DNA from: Bacteroidetes bacterium HGW-Bacteroidetes-8
GTDB lineage: Bacteria > Bacteroidota > Bacteroidia > Bacteroidales > UBA932
Assembly (NCBI GenBank): GCA_002840895.1
Contig: PHCZ01000006.1
Coordinates: 186,925-238,918 of the forward strand
Length of the DNA: 51,994 nt
Direction of reading: 5' to 3'
Of the stretch, positions 32,754 through 41,723 are shown in pieces. Position numbers and translations under genes: made by a program. Each line of letters begins with the position of its first letter. Position 1 is the first letter of the stretch. The notes beneath the pieces were generated by a model, which worked only from the letters and a program-made list of their open reading frames with translations, was not told the DNA's origin and made no database searches.

Positions 32754-33329
32754 ATGAAAATGTCAGAAAAGAGAGACTTGGTCAAAAAGAGATTGAAGGC
32801 CAAGGAGAAAGAGCTTGAAAAGAGGAGAAAAGAGGATGAGAAAATTGCTAAAAAGCTTAAGAAGGAGGAGAAAAAATTGAGTAAAGAAAAGAGCAAAGAT
32901 CATAGCAAAGATCTGCCGAAATCCTCTAAAACAGGACACGAGAGGCTTGAGAAGATAAAATATGATATTATTCAGGTTTTTCCCGATGCCAGAAAGTATA
33001 AAACTACATATACCAAGAAGTATATAAATAGGGTTCCCTGGAAAAGGCCGGATCTTCAGCAGATTAAATCCATTATTCCCGGTGTAGTGACCTCTCTTGA
33101 GGTTAAGACCGGAGATCACGTGAAAAAGGGCGACCATATAATGACCTTTGAGGCGATGAAGATGCTAAACCTGGTACTTGCTCCATTTGACGGAGTGGTT
33201 GAGACCATATACGTAAAAGAGGGAGAGAAGGTGCCTAAAGGGGGAGTTATGATCTATCTAAAATCGGACATAGAGTTCTCTGTATCCGAAGATAATGCTA
33301 CTTCCAACGATCTAGGTCTAATCGAATAA
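32754..33329 (+). CDS. Biotin/lipoyl carrier protein with lysine-rich N-terminal extension
   Basis: A 191-aa carrier. The biotinyl domain (about 107-178) has the attachment motif Glu-Ala-Met-Lys136-Met, preceded by IPGVVTSLEVKTGDHVKKGD and followed by APFDGVVETIYVKEGEKVPKG. The first 60 residues are almost all Lys, Glu, Arg and Asp (KKRLKAKEKELEKRRK...), likely a charged coiled coil, and residues 68-105 form a linker domain. It is 24 bp after the carboxylase gene and so is its partner. The last 32 bp overlap the 3' end of rodA on the other strand. ATG 32760 is an alternative start. Confidence 0.88.
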   Translation: MKMSEKRDLVKKRLKAKEKELEKRRKEDEKIAKKLKKEEKKLSKEKSKDHSKDLPKSSKTGHERLEKIKYDIIQVFPDARKYKTTYTKKYINRVPWKRPDLQQIKSIIPGVVTSLEVKTGDHVKKGDHIMTFEAMKMLNLVLAPFDGVVETIYVKEGEKVPKGGVMIYLKSDIEFSVSEDNATSNDLGLIE

Positions 33330-34683
33330 AGATAAAGAGAAAGAGCGTAAAGCTCCATAAAGAGGATCCCCCGTAGCTCACAAAGGGCAGGGGGATTCCT
33401 ATTACCATAAAAAGAATTGATGCAAGGGAGTATCCATATATACGATTGAAGGTGTCTTTCTGTTTTTCTGCCAGGTTGAAGATTCGGATAATCATAAACA
33501 GATAGATGAAGATTAAGAAGGAAGATCCTACAAACCCCCACTCCTCACCAACTGTGCAAAATATAAAGTCGGTACTCTGCTCTGGAACAAAGTTGAATTT
33601 TGTCTGGGTACCCTGAAGGAACCCTTTGCCGGAGAATCCACCTGAGCCTATTGCAATTTTTGACTGGTGCACATTGTACCCTGCGCCCTTGAGGTCTACA
33701 TTTATCCCCAGGAGGTTCTCAATTCTTGCCCTCTGGTGATCCTTCAAAACTTTCTCAAAGAAAAATTCAACCGAAAATATTAGAACAACTGCCGCAACAA
33801 AGCATAGAGCGATGTTCCAAAAAAGTTTAAGTTTGGATTTAAATGCCGAGATAAGGTGTACCAAAAAGAGAGGTGCAATAACCATAGAGAGCCAGGCCAC
33901 ATCTGAGAGTTTTACAGATTGGGAGATTGATGAGATATCTCCCATCCGGGGAGAGAGGATCATAACCGGTAAAAGAGCCGCCAGGATAAAGATGTGTAAG
34001 AGGGGTCTGCGGGTGAGTATTCCTCTTGCTATAATAAGAGTTGAGGTGAGTACAATGACGGCAATAAAGGGAGAGAAGCTAAGGGTGATGAGAAACAGCA
34101 GGATGGCAAGTATTCCAAGAGAGAGATACCAGCCACTGAGCCCTTCGCGGTAGAGCATAAAGATAAAGGAGCCATAGATAAGGGCAGAACCGGTCTCCTT
34201 TTGCATTACAATTATGGCCATTGGAACCAGAATGAGAAGAGCAATCTTTACCACTCCGTTAAGAGACTTCAAACGAAAGCTATAACTGCTCATAAGTGAT
34301 GCAAGAGCCATAGTTGTCGCTATCTTGGATATCTCTGCAGGCTGGAATCTTACAGGGCCAAACTCAAACCAGGAGTTTGAGCCGTTTACCTCAATTCCCA
34401 AAAAGATAACGGCTAAAAGCAGAAACAGACTACCTCCGTATATAAGCCAGGCCAGAGTGCTGTAAAGTTTGGGGTTGATTACAAATAATACCAGAAATGC
34501 AATAAAAAGAGAGGTTATAATCCAGATAAACTGCATACCGTAGCGTTGGGATATGTCCAGTATATACCCGTGATTCTCGTCATAAACTGCAGAAAATATG
34601 CTTATTAACCCTATGGTCATAAGGACAAGATAGCAGAGTATCAGTTGCCAGTCCAGTTTTTTATACTCGTTCTCGCGAATCAT
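33298..34683 (-). CDS. rodA: Rod shape-determining protein RodA (SEDS glycosyltransferase)
   Basis: A 461-aa polytopic membrane protein (about ten helices) that polymerises peptidoglycan for cell elongation with PBP2. Landmarks: VNGSNSWFEFGPVRFQPAEISKIATTMALA, YNVHQSKIAIGSGGFSGKGFLQGTQTKFNFVPEQSTDFIFCTVGEEWGF and GIPLPFVSYGGSSLWSF, the standard SEDS segments. A large periplasmic loop contains EFFFEKVLKDHQRARIENLLGI. The start overlaps the pbp2 stop by 4 bp. It is the last gene of the purH-mre-pbp2-rodA cluster. Confidence 0.97.
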   Translation of the reverse strand: MIRENEYKKLDWQLILCYLVLMTIGLISIFSAVYDENHGYILDISQRYGMQFIWIITSLFIAFLVLFVINPKLYSTLAWLIYGGSLFLLLAVIFLGIEVNGSNSWFEFGPVRFQPAEISKIATTMALASLMSSYSFRLKSLNGVVKIALLILVPMAIIVMQKETGSALIYGSFIFMLYREGLSGWYLSLGILAILLFLITLSFSPFIAVIVLTSTLIIARGILTRRPLLHIFILAALLPVMILSPRMGDISSISQSVKLSDVAWLSMVIAPLFLVHLISAFKSKLKLFWNIALCFVAAVVLIFSVEFFFEKVLKDHQRARIENLLGINVDLKGAGYNVHQSKIAIGSGGFSGKGFLQGTQTKFNFVPEQSTDFIFCTVGEEWGFVGSSFLIFIYLFMIIRIFNLAEKQKDTFNRIYGYSLASILFMVIGIPLPFVSYGGSSLWSFTLFLFIFIRLDLDRWK

Positions 34684-36515
34684 CTTGCTGCAGTATTACC
34701 TATTAAATTGCCCTGTAAAATATATGCCTCCATATCTATTCGCTCAATCTTTCGGGTGAGGTACATCTCTGTTAAAAGAGAGGCAATTGGTGCTGCCCAG
34801 GTGGCCCCAAAACCTGCATTCTCTATATACGCAACAACGGCTATTTTGGGGTTATCTCGTGGAGCAAAGCAGATAAATACAGAGTGATCTTTGCCGTGAG
34901 GGTTTTGTGCGGTACCTGTTTTTCCGCAGATATCCAGTCCTTTAACTGCCACCCTGGATGCAGTTGCGCCCGACCCGGGAGGAGAGTTAACTGCAAGGTA
35001 CATACCCTCAATTACCTTCTCAAAATTGGCTTTGCTAACCTTTGGGTAATTCTTTTCCCTATACTCTGAGTTGATAAGGGTATCAGGAGAGCCCCTTACA
35101 ATATGGGGCGTAATATAGTATCCTCTGTTTGCTATAGTTGCAGCAAAATTTGCCAGGTGGAGTGGTGTTGTCCCTATCTCTCCCTGTCCTATAGCCAGCG
35201 AGATTATTGAGAGTGATTTCCATCTGTTTTTACCGTGAATTTTATCATACATATCTGTGGTGGGCAGAGTCCCACCCTGCTCTGCAGGGAAATCGGTTCC
35301 AAGTTTCTTGCCGAACCCGAAGCTCTCAACTATCTCCTTCCACTTCAAAAAACCCTCTGTTACGCTGGAGTATTTAGGGTTATCGATAATATCGCGGAAT
35401 ACGTAACAGTAGTATGTGTTGCACGACATCATTATTGAGTGTGTGAGGTCTGTCGGAGATGGGTGAGGGTGGCAGGCAACCCCTCTTCCTACGTGGTATC
35501 CTCCGCTACAGGAGTATCGGGTATCGCTGTCGAGAACTCCCTCTTCCAGGCCTACAAGGGCATTAACCAGCTTAAAGACAGAGCCGGGGGGATAGGGAGA
35601 CATTACAGCCCGGTTGAAGAGAGGCTTGAGTGGGTCGTTAAGCAGTTCGCTATAGTACTTATTTATGGTTGCCAGTTTGGTGACATCTATGCCGGGGCTA
35701 GAAACCAGAGTGAGAATCTCTCCGGTTGAGGGCTCTATTGCCACTAGGCTCCCGATCTTATTCTTCATAAGCAGCTCTCCGTACTGCTGCAGCTCTGCGT
35801 CGATTGTGCTTATAATGCTCATACCGGGAACAGCCTCCAGGTCATACTTACCATCTGCAAAGCTAGATTTTACCTGGTTGTGCACATCTCTAAGAAAGAT
35901 GTTGTGACCCTTCTTCCCCTTCAAGACCTCTTCATAAGATTGTTCGATACCTGTCTTGCCAATATAGTCACCCCTGCGATATTGGGGGTTTTTCCTCAAA
36001 AAAGATGTGTCTGCTTCTGTAATGTATCCGAGCAGATTTGCCCCTGAGTTGTAGGGATAGTTTCGTATGGTTCGCGAAACGGCACTAAAGCCCGGAAACT
36101 TGTATGACTTCTCAAGAAATATCGCATATTGAATACTTGTAGCCTGTTTTACAAACTGTAATGACTGAAACCCGATTCTGCGTCGGTTTTTCCTGTACTC
36201 CCGCAGTTTCTCTCTAACTTCAATATAGTCCAAATCGAAAATCCTACACAGATCCAGAGTGTCGAATGGCTTTACCTCGTAAGGGGTTATCATTATGTCG
36301 TAGGCTGTTTCGTTTCCTGCAAGGATCTTCTTGTTGCGGTCCATTATAAGACCTCTGGCCGGATAACGTACATCGTATCTGTAAGCGTTGTTCTCTGCCG
36401 TAACTTTATACTCCTGGTCAAGAATCTGAAGGTAAAAGAGCTGAACAAGAAAAACCAGAGCTACAACTATAACCCCAAGAATCAATACGTTTTTCTTTCC
36501 CAGGTCAAATGCCAT
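34680..36515 (-). CDS. mrdA: Penicillin-binding protein 2 (elongation transpeptidase)
   Basis: A 611-aa class B PBP that cross-links peptidoglycan in the elongasome. One N-terminal membrane anchor (about 9-30). Dimerisation region about 40-215 (RYPARGLIMDRNKKILAGNETAYDIM). Transpeptidase motifs are all present: Ser312-Val-Phe-Lys315, Ser364-Cys-Asn366, and Lys532-Thr-Gly534. It lies 11 bp after mreD and overlaps rodA by 4 bp, so PBP2 and RodA, which act as one synthase, are translated together. Confidence 0.97.
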   Translation of the reverse strand: MAFDLGKKNVLILGVIVVALVFLVQLFYLQILDQEYKVTAENNAYRYDVRYPARGLIMDRNKKILAGNETAYDIMITPYEVKPFDTLDLCRIFDLDYIEVREKLREYRKNRRRIGFQSLQFVKQATSIQYAIFLEKSYKFPGFSAVSRTIRNYPYNSGANLLGYITEADTSFLRKNPQYRRGDYIGKTGIEQSYEEVLKGKKGHNIFLRDVHNQVKSSFADGKYDLEAVPGMSIISTIDAELQQYGELLMKNKIGSLVAIEPSTGEILTLVSSPGIDVTKLATINKYYSELLNDPLKPLFNRAVMSPYPPGSVFKLVNALVGLEEGVLDSDTRYSCSGGYHVGRGVACHPHPSPTDLTHSIMMSCNTYYCYVFRDIIDNPKYSSVTEGFLKWKEIVESFGFGKKLGTDFPAEQGGTLPTTDMYDKIHGKNRWKSLSIISLAIGQGEIGTTPLHLANFAATIANRGYYITPHIVRGSPDTLINSEYREKNYPKVSKANFEKVIEGMYLAVNSPPGSGATASRVAVKGLDICGKTGTAQNPHGKDHSVFICFAPRDNPKIAVVAYIENAGFGATWAAPIASLLTEMYLTRKIERIDMEAYILQGNLIGNTAAR

Positions 36516-36526
36516 CTTTTGTGTTT

Positions 36527-37039
36527 TTAACGCCAGTTTTTATAAAAGAGACCAAACTCGATTAACATTATAATAAGAGTGTTAACAAACAGACTTATCA
36601 ACATCCTTGGCAGATTATATATAAAATTGGTCATCCCGAAACTCTCTGCCAGAGAGATAGCTATATGGTGTATCAGTAGTGATGCAACAAGATATGATAC
36701 AAACCGGATAAGCCCAAGCTCTCTGAGCCCCGGCCTCACCTGAGAGTCAAAATCTCCTTTACGGCTAACCATACGAAGAATACGAAACTGGAACAGAGTC
36801 ATTACAAGTGCTGCTGCGCTGTTTATTCCCATTATTGAGTTTGAGAAGTAATCTACAACCATACCCATTGCAAAAGCCCATAGCAGCAAAGAGTTCAATG
36901 AGGTGTTAGCGGGTCTTGTAAGCAGGAAGAGAGGGTAGACAGATATAAACAGCAGAGGTCCAAAGTCGATGAGACTGCTCAGAATAATCTGAGTAATCAC
37001 GAAGGAGATAAAGAGTATTATGTTACCTGACCGACCCAT
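36527..37039 (-). CDS. mreD: Rod shape-determining protein MreD
   Basis: A 170-aa inner-membrane protein with about five hydrophobic helices (IILFISFVITQIILSSLIDFGPLLFISVYPLFLL at the N-terminus; MLISLFVNTLIIMLIEFGLFY at the C-terminus). Sequence conservation in MreD is low; the call rests on the size, topology and position between mreC and pbp2. It overlaps the 3' end of mreC by 17 bp. Confidence 0.88.
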   Translation of the reverse strand: MGRSGNIILFISFVITQIILSSLIDFGPLLFISVYPLFLLTRPANTSLNSLLLWAFAMGMVVDYFSNSIMGINSAAALVMTLFQFRILRMVSRKGDFDSQVRPGLRELGLIRFVSYLVASLLIHHIAISLAESFGMTNFIYNLPRMLISLFVNTLIIMLIEFGLFYKNWR

Positions 37040-37856
37040 TGGACTCTCTTTGAATAAAATCTAGCTCATCTTTGTTATTATTCACTACAATGTTAACGTA
37101 GTGCAGTGAGTTGAAATTCTGAAACAACTTAACCTGAATTTCGTGATATGATCCCTTGGTTACAGATGATTTTCTTACGGTTCCTAAAGGGATGTCCGGA
37201 GGGAAGAGTGTAGAAAAACCGCTTGTTACAACGGTGTCTCCAACCATAAAATCTATATGAAAAGGAATCTCCTTTAGTAGTGCATAGTCACTGCGCCTCC
37301 CCTCCCAAACCATAGGTCCAAATGCACCGGAGGTGGAGATCTTTGCACTAACACTCTGGTTAATATTGAGGAAAGAGATCACATATGAGTATCTCTCAGA
37401 TACAGCCGACACCACACCTACAACACCCACAGAGGAGATAACCCCCATATCCTTTTTTACTCCGTGAGAGCTCCCTTTGTTGAGGATAATATAGTTATGC
37501 ATTTTGTTTGTGCTGTTTGCTATAATCTTTGCAGGTATGTAGGCATAATCTGCAGATAAAGAGGTGTTTGAGGATAGAGACGCCTCCGGACTGAGTCTGG
37601 TTTTGAGTCTCTCATTCTCCTTTAAGAGCCTGAGATTCTCCTTTACCAGCATATCGTTGACATCCTGTAACCCGAAGTAATATTTTACACCGGAGGTGAA
37701 GCCATCCATTACGGATCTTAACTTTACAACAACACCGGAGATTTTTGCCTGCTGGAATACACTCTCATTTGATATAAAGGAGATAGATATGACCTCCAGG
37801 GTCAAAAAAAGCAGAAGTGTTATTAAAAATTTAATTACAGGAGACTTTCCCCACAT
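37023..37856 (-). CDS. mreC: Rod shape-determining protein MreC
   Basis: A 277-aa periplasmic scaffold that regulates PBP2/RodA. One membrane helix near the N-terminus (FLITLLLFLTLEVISISFI), a coiled coil at about 65-90 (VNDMLVKENLRLLKENERLKTRL), then the two beta-barrel domains (IIANSTNKMHNYIILNKGSSHGVKKDMGVISSVGVVGVV; GDTVVTSGFSTLFPPDIPLGTV). It is 6 bp downstream of mreB and overlaps mreD by 17 bp. Confidence 0.95.
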   Translation of the reverse strand: MWGKSPVIKFLITLLLFLTLEVISISFISNESVFQQAKISGVVVKLRSVMDGFTSGVKYYFGLQDVNDMLVKENLRLLKENERLKTRLSPEASLSSNTSLSADYAYIPAKIIANSTNKMHNYIILNKGSSHGVKKDMGVISSVGVVGVVSAVSERYSYVISFLNINQSVSAKISTSGAFGPMVWEGRRSDYALLKEIPFHIDFMVGDTVVTSGFSTLFPPDIPLGTVRKSSVTKGSYHEIQVKLFQNFNSLHYVNIVVNNNKDELDFIQRESNGSVR

Positions 37857-37862
37857 TTTAAA

Positions 37863-38882
37863 TTACCTCATTAAGAATGGCAGTTTGTCTGTATTTTTAA
37901 GAGCAATACTGGTCCCTTTAGCAACGGCGTGCAGAGGATCTTCCGAGACGTGGAACTTAATGTTGATCTTTTCGTACAACCTTTTATCCAACCCGCGAAG
38001 AAGAGCTCCGCCGCCGGTGAGGTAGATTCCGTTTTGAACAATATCTGCATAGAGCTCGGGAGGAGTCTGCTCAAGAACCTGAATAATTGCAACCTCTATT
38101 TTTGCGAGTGACTTATCTATACTGTGGGCAATCTCTTGACTGGTAACGCTAACCTCAACAGGGTGAGCTGTCATTAGGTTTGGACCTCTTACAGTGTAAG
38201 GTTCCGGAAACTCGTCCAGTTCGGACATAGCTGCCCCCACCTTTATCTTAATATCTTCTGCAGTGAGCTCCCCAATCTTTATTGAGTGCTGCTGACGCAT
38301 ATATTGCTGTATCTCATAGGTAAAGACATCTCCTGCAACCCTTATGCTCTGGTTAATTACAATACCTCCAAGGGAGATTACTGCAATCTCTGTTGTACCC
38401 CCTCCTATATCTACAACCATATTTCCGGTGGGGGCCTCTACATCTATGCCGATACCAATTGCTGCAGCCATAGGTTCATAGATTAAAAAGACATCTCTCC
38501 CTCCGGCGTGCTCTGCCGAGTCTCTTACGGCACGTATCTCCACCTCTGTACTTCCGGAAGGGATACAGACCACCATCTTTAGACTTGGAGTGAAAAAGGA
38601 GTTCCTGTAATTGATCATCTTAATAAAACCCCTTATCATCTGCTCTGCAGCATTAAAGTCGGCAATAACTCCATCCCGGAGCGGTCTTATAGTCTTTATG
38701 TTTGCGTGGGTCTTCCCGTGCATCATACGTGCCTTTTGCCCGAATGCAATGGGTTTGCCGGTGTTCTGGTCTATTGCCACGATTGAGGGTTCATCGACAA
38801 CAATTTTGTCGTTCATCAATATTATCGTGTTGGCAGTTCCTAGGTCTATAGCCAGCTCCTGAGTCAAAAATGAAAATGCCAT
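37863..38882 (-). CDS. mreB: Rod shape-determining protein MreB
   Basis: A 339-aa bacterial actin that guides lateral wall synthesis. Phosphate-1 motif AIDLGTANTIILM (residues 11-23), then VVDEPSIVAIDQNTGKPIAFGQKARMMHGKTHANIKTIRPLRDGVIADF. Phosphate-2 motif GNMVVDIGGGTTEIAVISLGGIV and the adenosine motif GIYLTGGGALLRGLDKRL. Length and motifs are standard. First of the mre genes, 31 bp after purH. Confidence 0.98.
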   Translation of the reverse strand: MAFSFLTQELAIDLGTANTIILMNDKIVVDEPSIVAIDQNTGKPIAFGQKARMMHGKTHANIKTIRPLRDGVIADFNAAEQMIRGFIKMINYRNSFFTPSLKMVVCIPSGSTEVEIRAVRDSAEHAGGRDVFLIYEPMAAAIGIGIDVEAPTGNMVVDIGGGTTEIAVISLGGIVINQSIRVAGDVFTYEIQQYMRQQHSIKIGELTAEDIKIKVGAAMSELDEFPEPYTVRGPNLMTAHPVEVSVTSQEIAHSIDKSLAKIEVAIIQVLEQTPPELYADIVQNGIYLTGGGALLRGLDKRLYEKINIKFHVSEDPLHAVAKGTSIALKNTDKLPFLMR

Positions 38883-38913
38883 AATTTGTATAGTCTATCT
38901 TATTATTTAACAA

Positions 38914-40437
38914 TTAATGTTTGAAATGTCTTCTGTTTGTAATTACCATCGCAACCGAGTTGTTGTTGCAGTACTCTATGCTCTCCCCATCTCTTAATGA
39001 ACCCCCTGGCTGGATTACTGCTGTAACTCCCGCCTGATGCGCAATCTCTACACAATCCGGGAAAGGGAAAAATGCGTCAGAAGCCATAACTGACCCCTCC
39101 AGAGAGAAGCCGAAGTTGTGCGCCTTTGCAATAGCCTGTTTGAGGGCATCTACCCTGGATGTCTGACCTATACCGGAAGAGATGAGAACGGAGTTTTTTG
39201 CAAGAACTATTGCGTTTGATTTGGAGTGTTTGACAATCTTATTTGCAAAGATCATATCCTGTGTCTCACTCTCTGTTGCAACTCTATTTGTAACAGGGAT
39301 AAGAGACTCCTTCTCCTCTGTTGCAGAGTCTCTATCCTGCACCAGAACTCCCCCAAGCATACTTCTGAATTTTTTAGAGGTACGTAAATCTGAGTTGTTT
39401 ATAAGGATAATTCTGTTTTTCTTTTGGCGGAGAACCTCCAAAGCATCTTCGTTATACGATGGTGCAATTATCACCTCAAAAAAGAGTTTGTTCATCTCTT
39501 GTGCACTTTGGGTGTCGATCTCTCTGTTGGCTATAATTATGCCGCCGAAAGCAGAGACAGGGTCAGCTGCAAGAGCTGCCTCCCAAGCTTGTGATATGGT
39601 TTGTGCCGATGCGCAGCCGCAGGCGTTGTTGTGTTTGAGTATCGCAACTGTGGTCTCTTCAAAATCCGAAATAAGCTCTATGGCAGCCTCAATATCCAAA
39701 AGGTTGTTGTATGATATCTCTTTGCCGTGGATCTGCTCCGGGATATCATTTGGCGACCCGTAGAAGAGAGCCATTTGGTGAGGATTCTCTCCGTAACGAA
39801 GAGGAGTAGAGCTTAGAATGCTCTCTTTGAACCCGTCAATTGAGCCCTCCCGGTTGAAATATTTAAAGATTGCAGTGTCGTAGTGTGAGCTTACGTTGAA
39901 TGCCCAGGCAGCAAAACTTGCCCTCTCCTCCATTGAACTCACTCCGGCTTTCTCTGTTAGTATGTGTGAAATTGCGGGGTAGAGCTCTTTACAAGGGACT
40001 ATAATCACATCTTTATAGTTTTTGGCTGCTGCTCTAATGAGAGAGATTCCCCCGATATCTATCTTCTCGATTATCTCCTGATGTGAAGCGTTAGAAGTGA
40101 CATATTTCTCAAAAGGGTAGAGATCTACAATCACAAGATCTGTCTCCGGGATGCTATACTCTTTAACCTGAGCCGCATCTGAATCACTCTCCCTGCGAGT
40201 TAAAATACCGCCAAAGATCTTAGGATGAAGCGTTTTTACTCTTCCTCCCAGAATTGACGGGTAGTCGGTAATCTCCTCAACTGCTTTAACCGGAATTCCC
40301 AACCCCTTAATGAAGTCGTAAGTTCCTCCGGTTGAGAGAATTTCAATATTTAAATCATTGAGTTGCTTTGCGATAACATCTATCCCCTCTTTATGATAAA
40401 CTGAGATTAATGCTCTTTTGACTGTTCTGTTTTCCAT
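38914..40437 (-). CDS. purH: Bifunctional AICAR transformylase / IMP cyclohydrolase
   Basis: A 507-aa enzyme for the last two steps of IMP synthesis. The N-terminal MGS-like cyclohydrolase domain (about 1-190) has KRALISVYHKEGIDVIAKQL, ILSTGGTYDFI, GRVKTLHPKIFGGIL and IGGISLIRAAAKNYKDV. The C-terminal transformylase has PLRYGENPHQMALFYG, KHNNACGCA and SDAFFPFPDCVEIAHQAGVTAVIQPGGSLRDGESI. It heads the mre cluster. A leftward -7 box TAATTTTG is at 40461-40454. Confidence 0.98.
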   Translation of the reverse strand: MENRTVKRALISVYHKEGIDVIAKQLNDLNIEILSTGGTYDFIKGLGIPVKAVEEITDYPSILGGRVKTLHPKIFGGILTRRESDSDAAQVKEYSIPETDLVIVDLYPFEKYVTSNASHQEIIEKIDIGGISLIRAAAKNYKDVIIVPCKELYPAISHILTEKAGVSSMEERASFAAWAFNVSSHYDTAIFKYFNREGSIDGFKESILSSTPLRYGENPHQMALFYGSPNDIPEQIHGKEISYNNLLDIEAAIELISDFEETTVAILKHNNACGCASAQTISQAWEAALAADPVSAFGGIIIANREIDTQSAQEMNKLFFEVIIAPSYNEDALEVLRQKKNRIILINNSDLRTSKKFRSMLGGVLVQDRDSATEEKESLIPVTNRVATESETQDMIFANKIVKHSKSNAIVLAKNSVLISSGIGQTSRVDALKQAIAKAHNFGFSLEGSVMASDAFFPFPDCVEIAHQAGVTAVIQPGGSLRDGESIEYCNNNSVAMVITNRRHFKH

Positions 40438-40453
40438 ACCCCTTAAATGGCTA

Positions 40454-40490
40454 CAAAATTACTAAAATATACAATTAATACCTATTTTTG
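40454..40490. promoter_or_regulatory. Divergent -7 boxes of purH and ispD
   Basis: TAATTTTG reads leftward at 40461-40454 (purH) and TATTTTTG rightward at 40483-40490 (ispD). Both fit TAnnTTTG and leave short leaders of about 10-20 nt. No clear -33 element is seen for ispD. Confidence 0.5.
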
Positions 40491-40512
40491 TTGATACAAA
40501 AAGATTACCTGA

Positions 40513-41190
40513 ATGGAAAAAAAATATTACGCTATAATAGTGGCAGGAGGTAGCGGTAGCCGAATGGGGGGTGATGTTGCTAAGCAGTTTATGACTCTGG
40601 GAGATAAGCCGGTGATTGTAACTACAATAGAGCGTTTTTTGACCCTCTCGTTCCCTCTTGAGATTATTGTGGTTCTACCCTCTAACTATAAAGAGTACTG
40701 GAAGAGCTACTGTTTTGAAAACAGATTCAACTTTAGGCACACTCTGGTATCCGGTGGCCTGACCCGGTTTCACTCTGTGAAGAATGCTCTTAAGTATGTT
40801 GGCAGAGGGGGGCTGGTTGCGATACACGATGGTGTAAGACCATTTGTCTCCAGAGAGTATATAGAGGAGCTCTATGCAATTGCCAATGAAAAAGGGGCGG
40901 TCATTCCCGTAATCTCTCCACCGGACTCTATGAGGGTTAAATGTGAAGATGGCACAACTAAGGTTACCGACAGAGAGAGGTACCTTATGGTCCAGACCCC
41001 GCAGGTATTCAATACAGACCTAATTCTGGATGCATATAAACAAGCATACACGCCGGCCTTTACGGATGACGCATCTGTTGTCGAGAGTATGGGTGCGAAA
41101 ATTCACCTTGTGCAAGGAAAGGCGGTAAATATCAAACTCACCAGACCGGAAGATATGCTTCTGGCAAAAGCTATTCTTAGCGTTTTTTAA
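40513..41190 (+). CDS. ispD: 2-C-methyl-D-erythritol 4-phosphate cytidylyltransferase
   Basis: A 225-aa enzyme of the MEP isoprenoid pathway that makes CDP-methylerythritol from CTP. The nucleotide loop is AIIVAGGSGSRMGGDVAKQFMTLGDKPVI (8-36), followed by LVSGGLTRFHSVKNAL and VAIHDGVRPFVSREYI, and near the end YTPAFTDDASVVESMGAKIHLVQGKAVNIKLTRPEDMLLA. Complete. The last 14 bp overlap the end of the convergent regulator gene. Confidence 0.97.
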   Translation: MEKKYYAIIVAGGSGSRMGGDVAKQFMTLGDKPVIVTTIERFLTLSFPLEIIVVLPSNYKEYWKSYCFENRFNFRHTLVSGGLTRFHSVKNALKYVGRGGLVAIHDGVRPFVSREYIEELYAIANEKGAVIPVISPPDSMRVKCEDGTTKVTDRERYLMVQTPQVFNTDLILDAYKQAYTPAFTDDASVVESMGAKIHLVQGKAVNIKLTRPEDMLLAKAILSVF

Positions 41191-41674
41191 CGTTAGAGAC
41201 TTTACCCGGATAATCTTTAACCCAAACCTGTCTCTCTATTGCCTGATCCAGAGATATGAATGTCTCGGTCTGCTCAACAGAAGGGATGTTTTGGATTGTA
41301 TTTATAAGGATCTCCATAAGGTGATCGTGATTTTGGCAGTAGATCTTTAGCATTAGTGCGTGCTTGCCAGTAACAAAGTGGCACTCAACTACCTCAGGAA
41401 TGTTTTTCAATGCCTCAATTACCGAAGGGTAGTGATTTGCCTGCGCAAGGCTTACACCAACAAAAGCACATACATTTAGCCCCAGAGTCTGGGGTTTTAC
41501 AAGGAGTCTGGAACCGGTTATGATTCCTAAGTTCTCCATTTTCTTCACTCTTTGGTGAATAGCTGCTCCTGAGACTCCACATTCGCGCGCAATCTCAAGA
41601 AATGGCATTCTTGCATTTTTTACAAGAAACGACAGGATCTTTTGATCTATCTGATCAATCTGATATTTAGGCAT
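41177..41674 (-). CDS. Lrp/AsnC-family transcriptional regulator
   Basis: A 165-aa regulator. N-terminal helix-turn-helix (about 5-60): DQIDQKILSFLVKNARMPFLEIARECGVSGAAIHQRVKKMENLGII. C-terminal RAM domain (about 70-150): NVCAFVGVSLAQANHYPSVIEALKNIPEVVECHFVTGKHALMLKIYCQNHDHLMEIL. It should sense an amino acid and bind DNA as an oligomer. The frame extends to 41704, but a leftward -7 box (TATATTTG, 41709-41702) places the transcript start inside that extension, so MPKYQIDQID at 41674 is the start. Targets are unknown. Confidence 0.94.
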   Translation of the reverse strand: MPKYQIDQIDQKILSFLVKNARMPFLEIARECGVSGAAIHQRVKKMENLGIITGSRLLVKPQTLGLNVCAFVGVSLAQANHYPSVIEALKNIPEVVECHFVTGKHALMLKIYCQNHDHLMEILINTIQNIPSVEQTETFISLDQAIERQVWVKDYPGKVSNVKKR

Positions 41675-41701
41675 ACTGATAATGAATATTATGTCAAAGG
41701 A

Positions 41702-41709
41702 CAAATATA
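41702..41709 (-). promoter_or_regulatory. -7 box of the Lrp/AsnC gene
   Basis: TATATTTG on the minus strand, 28 bp upstream of the chosen ATG, in the 49-bp gap after the arginase-fold gene. It gives the regulator its own promoter. Confidence 0.5.
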
Positions 41710-41723
41710 ATAATAAATTATAA

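Noticed and set aside
39182-39763. 193-codon plus-strand frame opposite purH
   Set aside because: A codon-bias shadow of purH.
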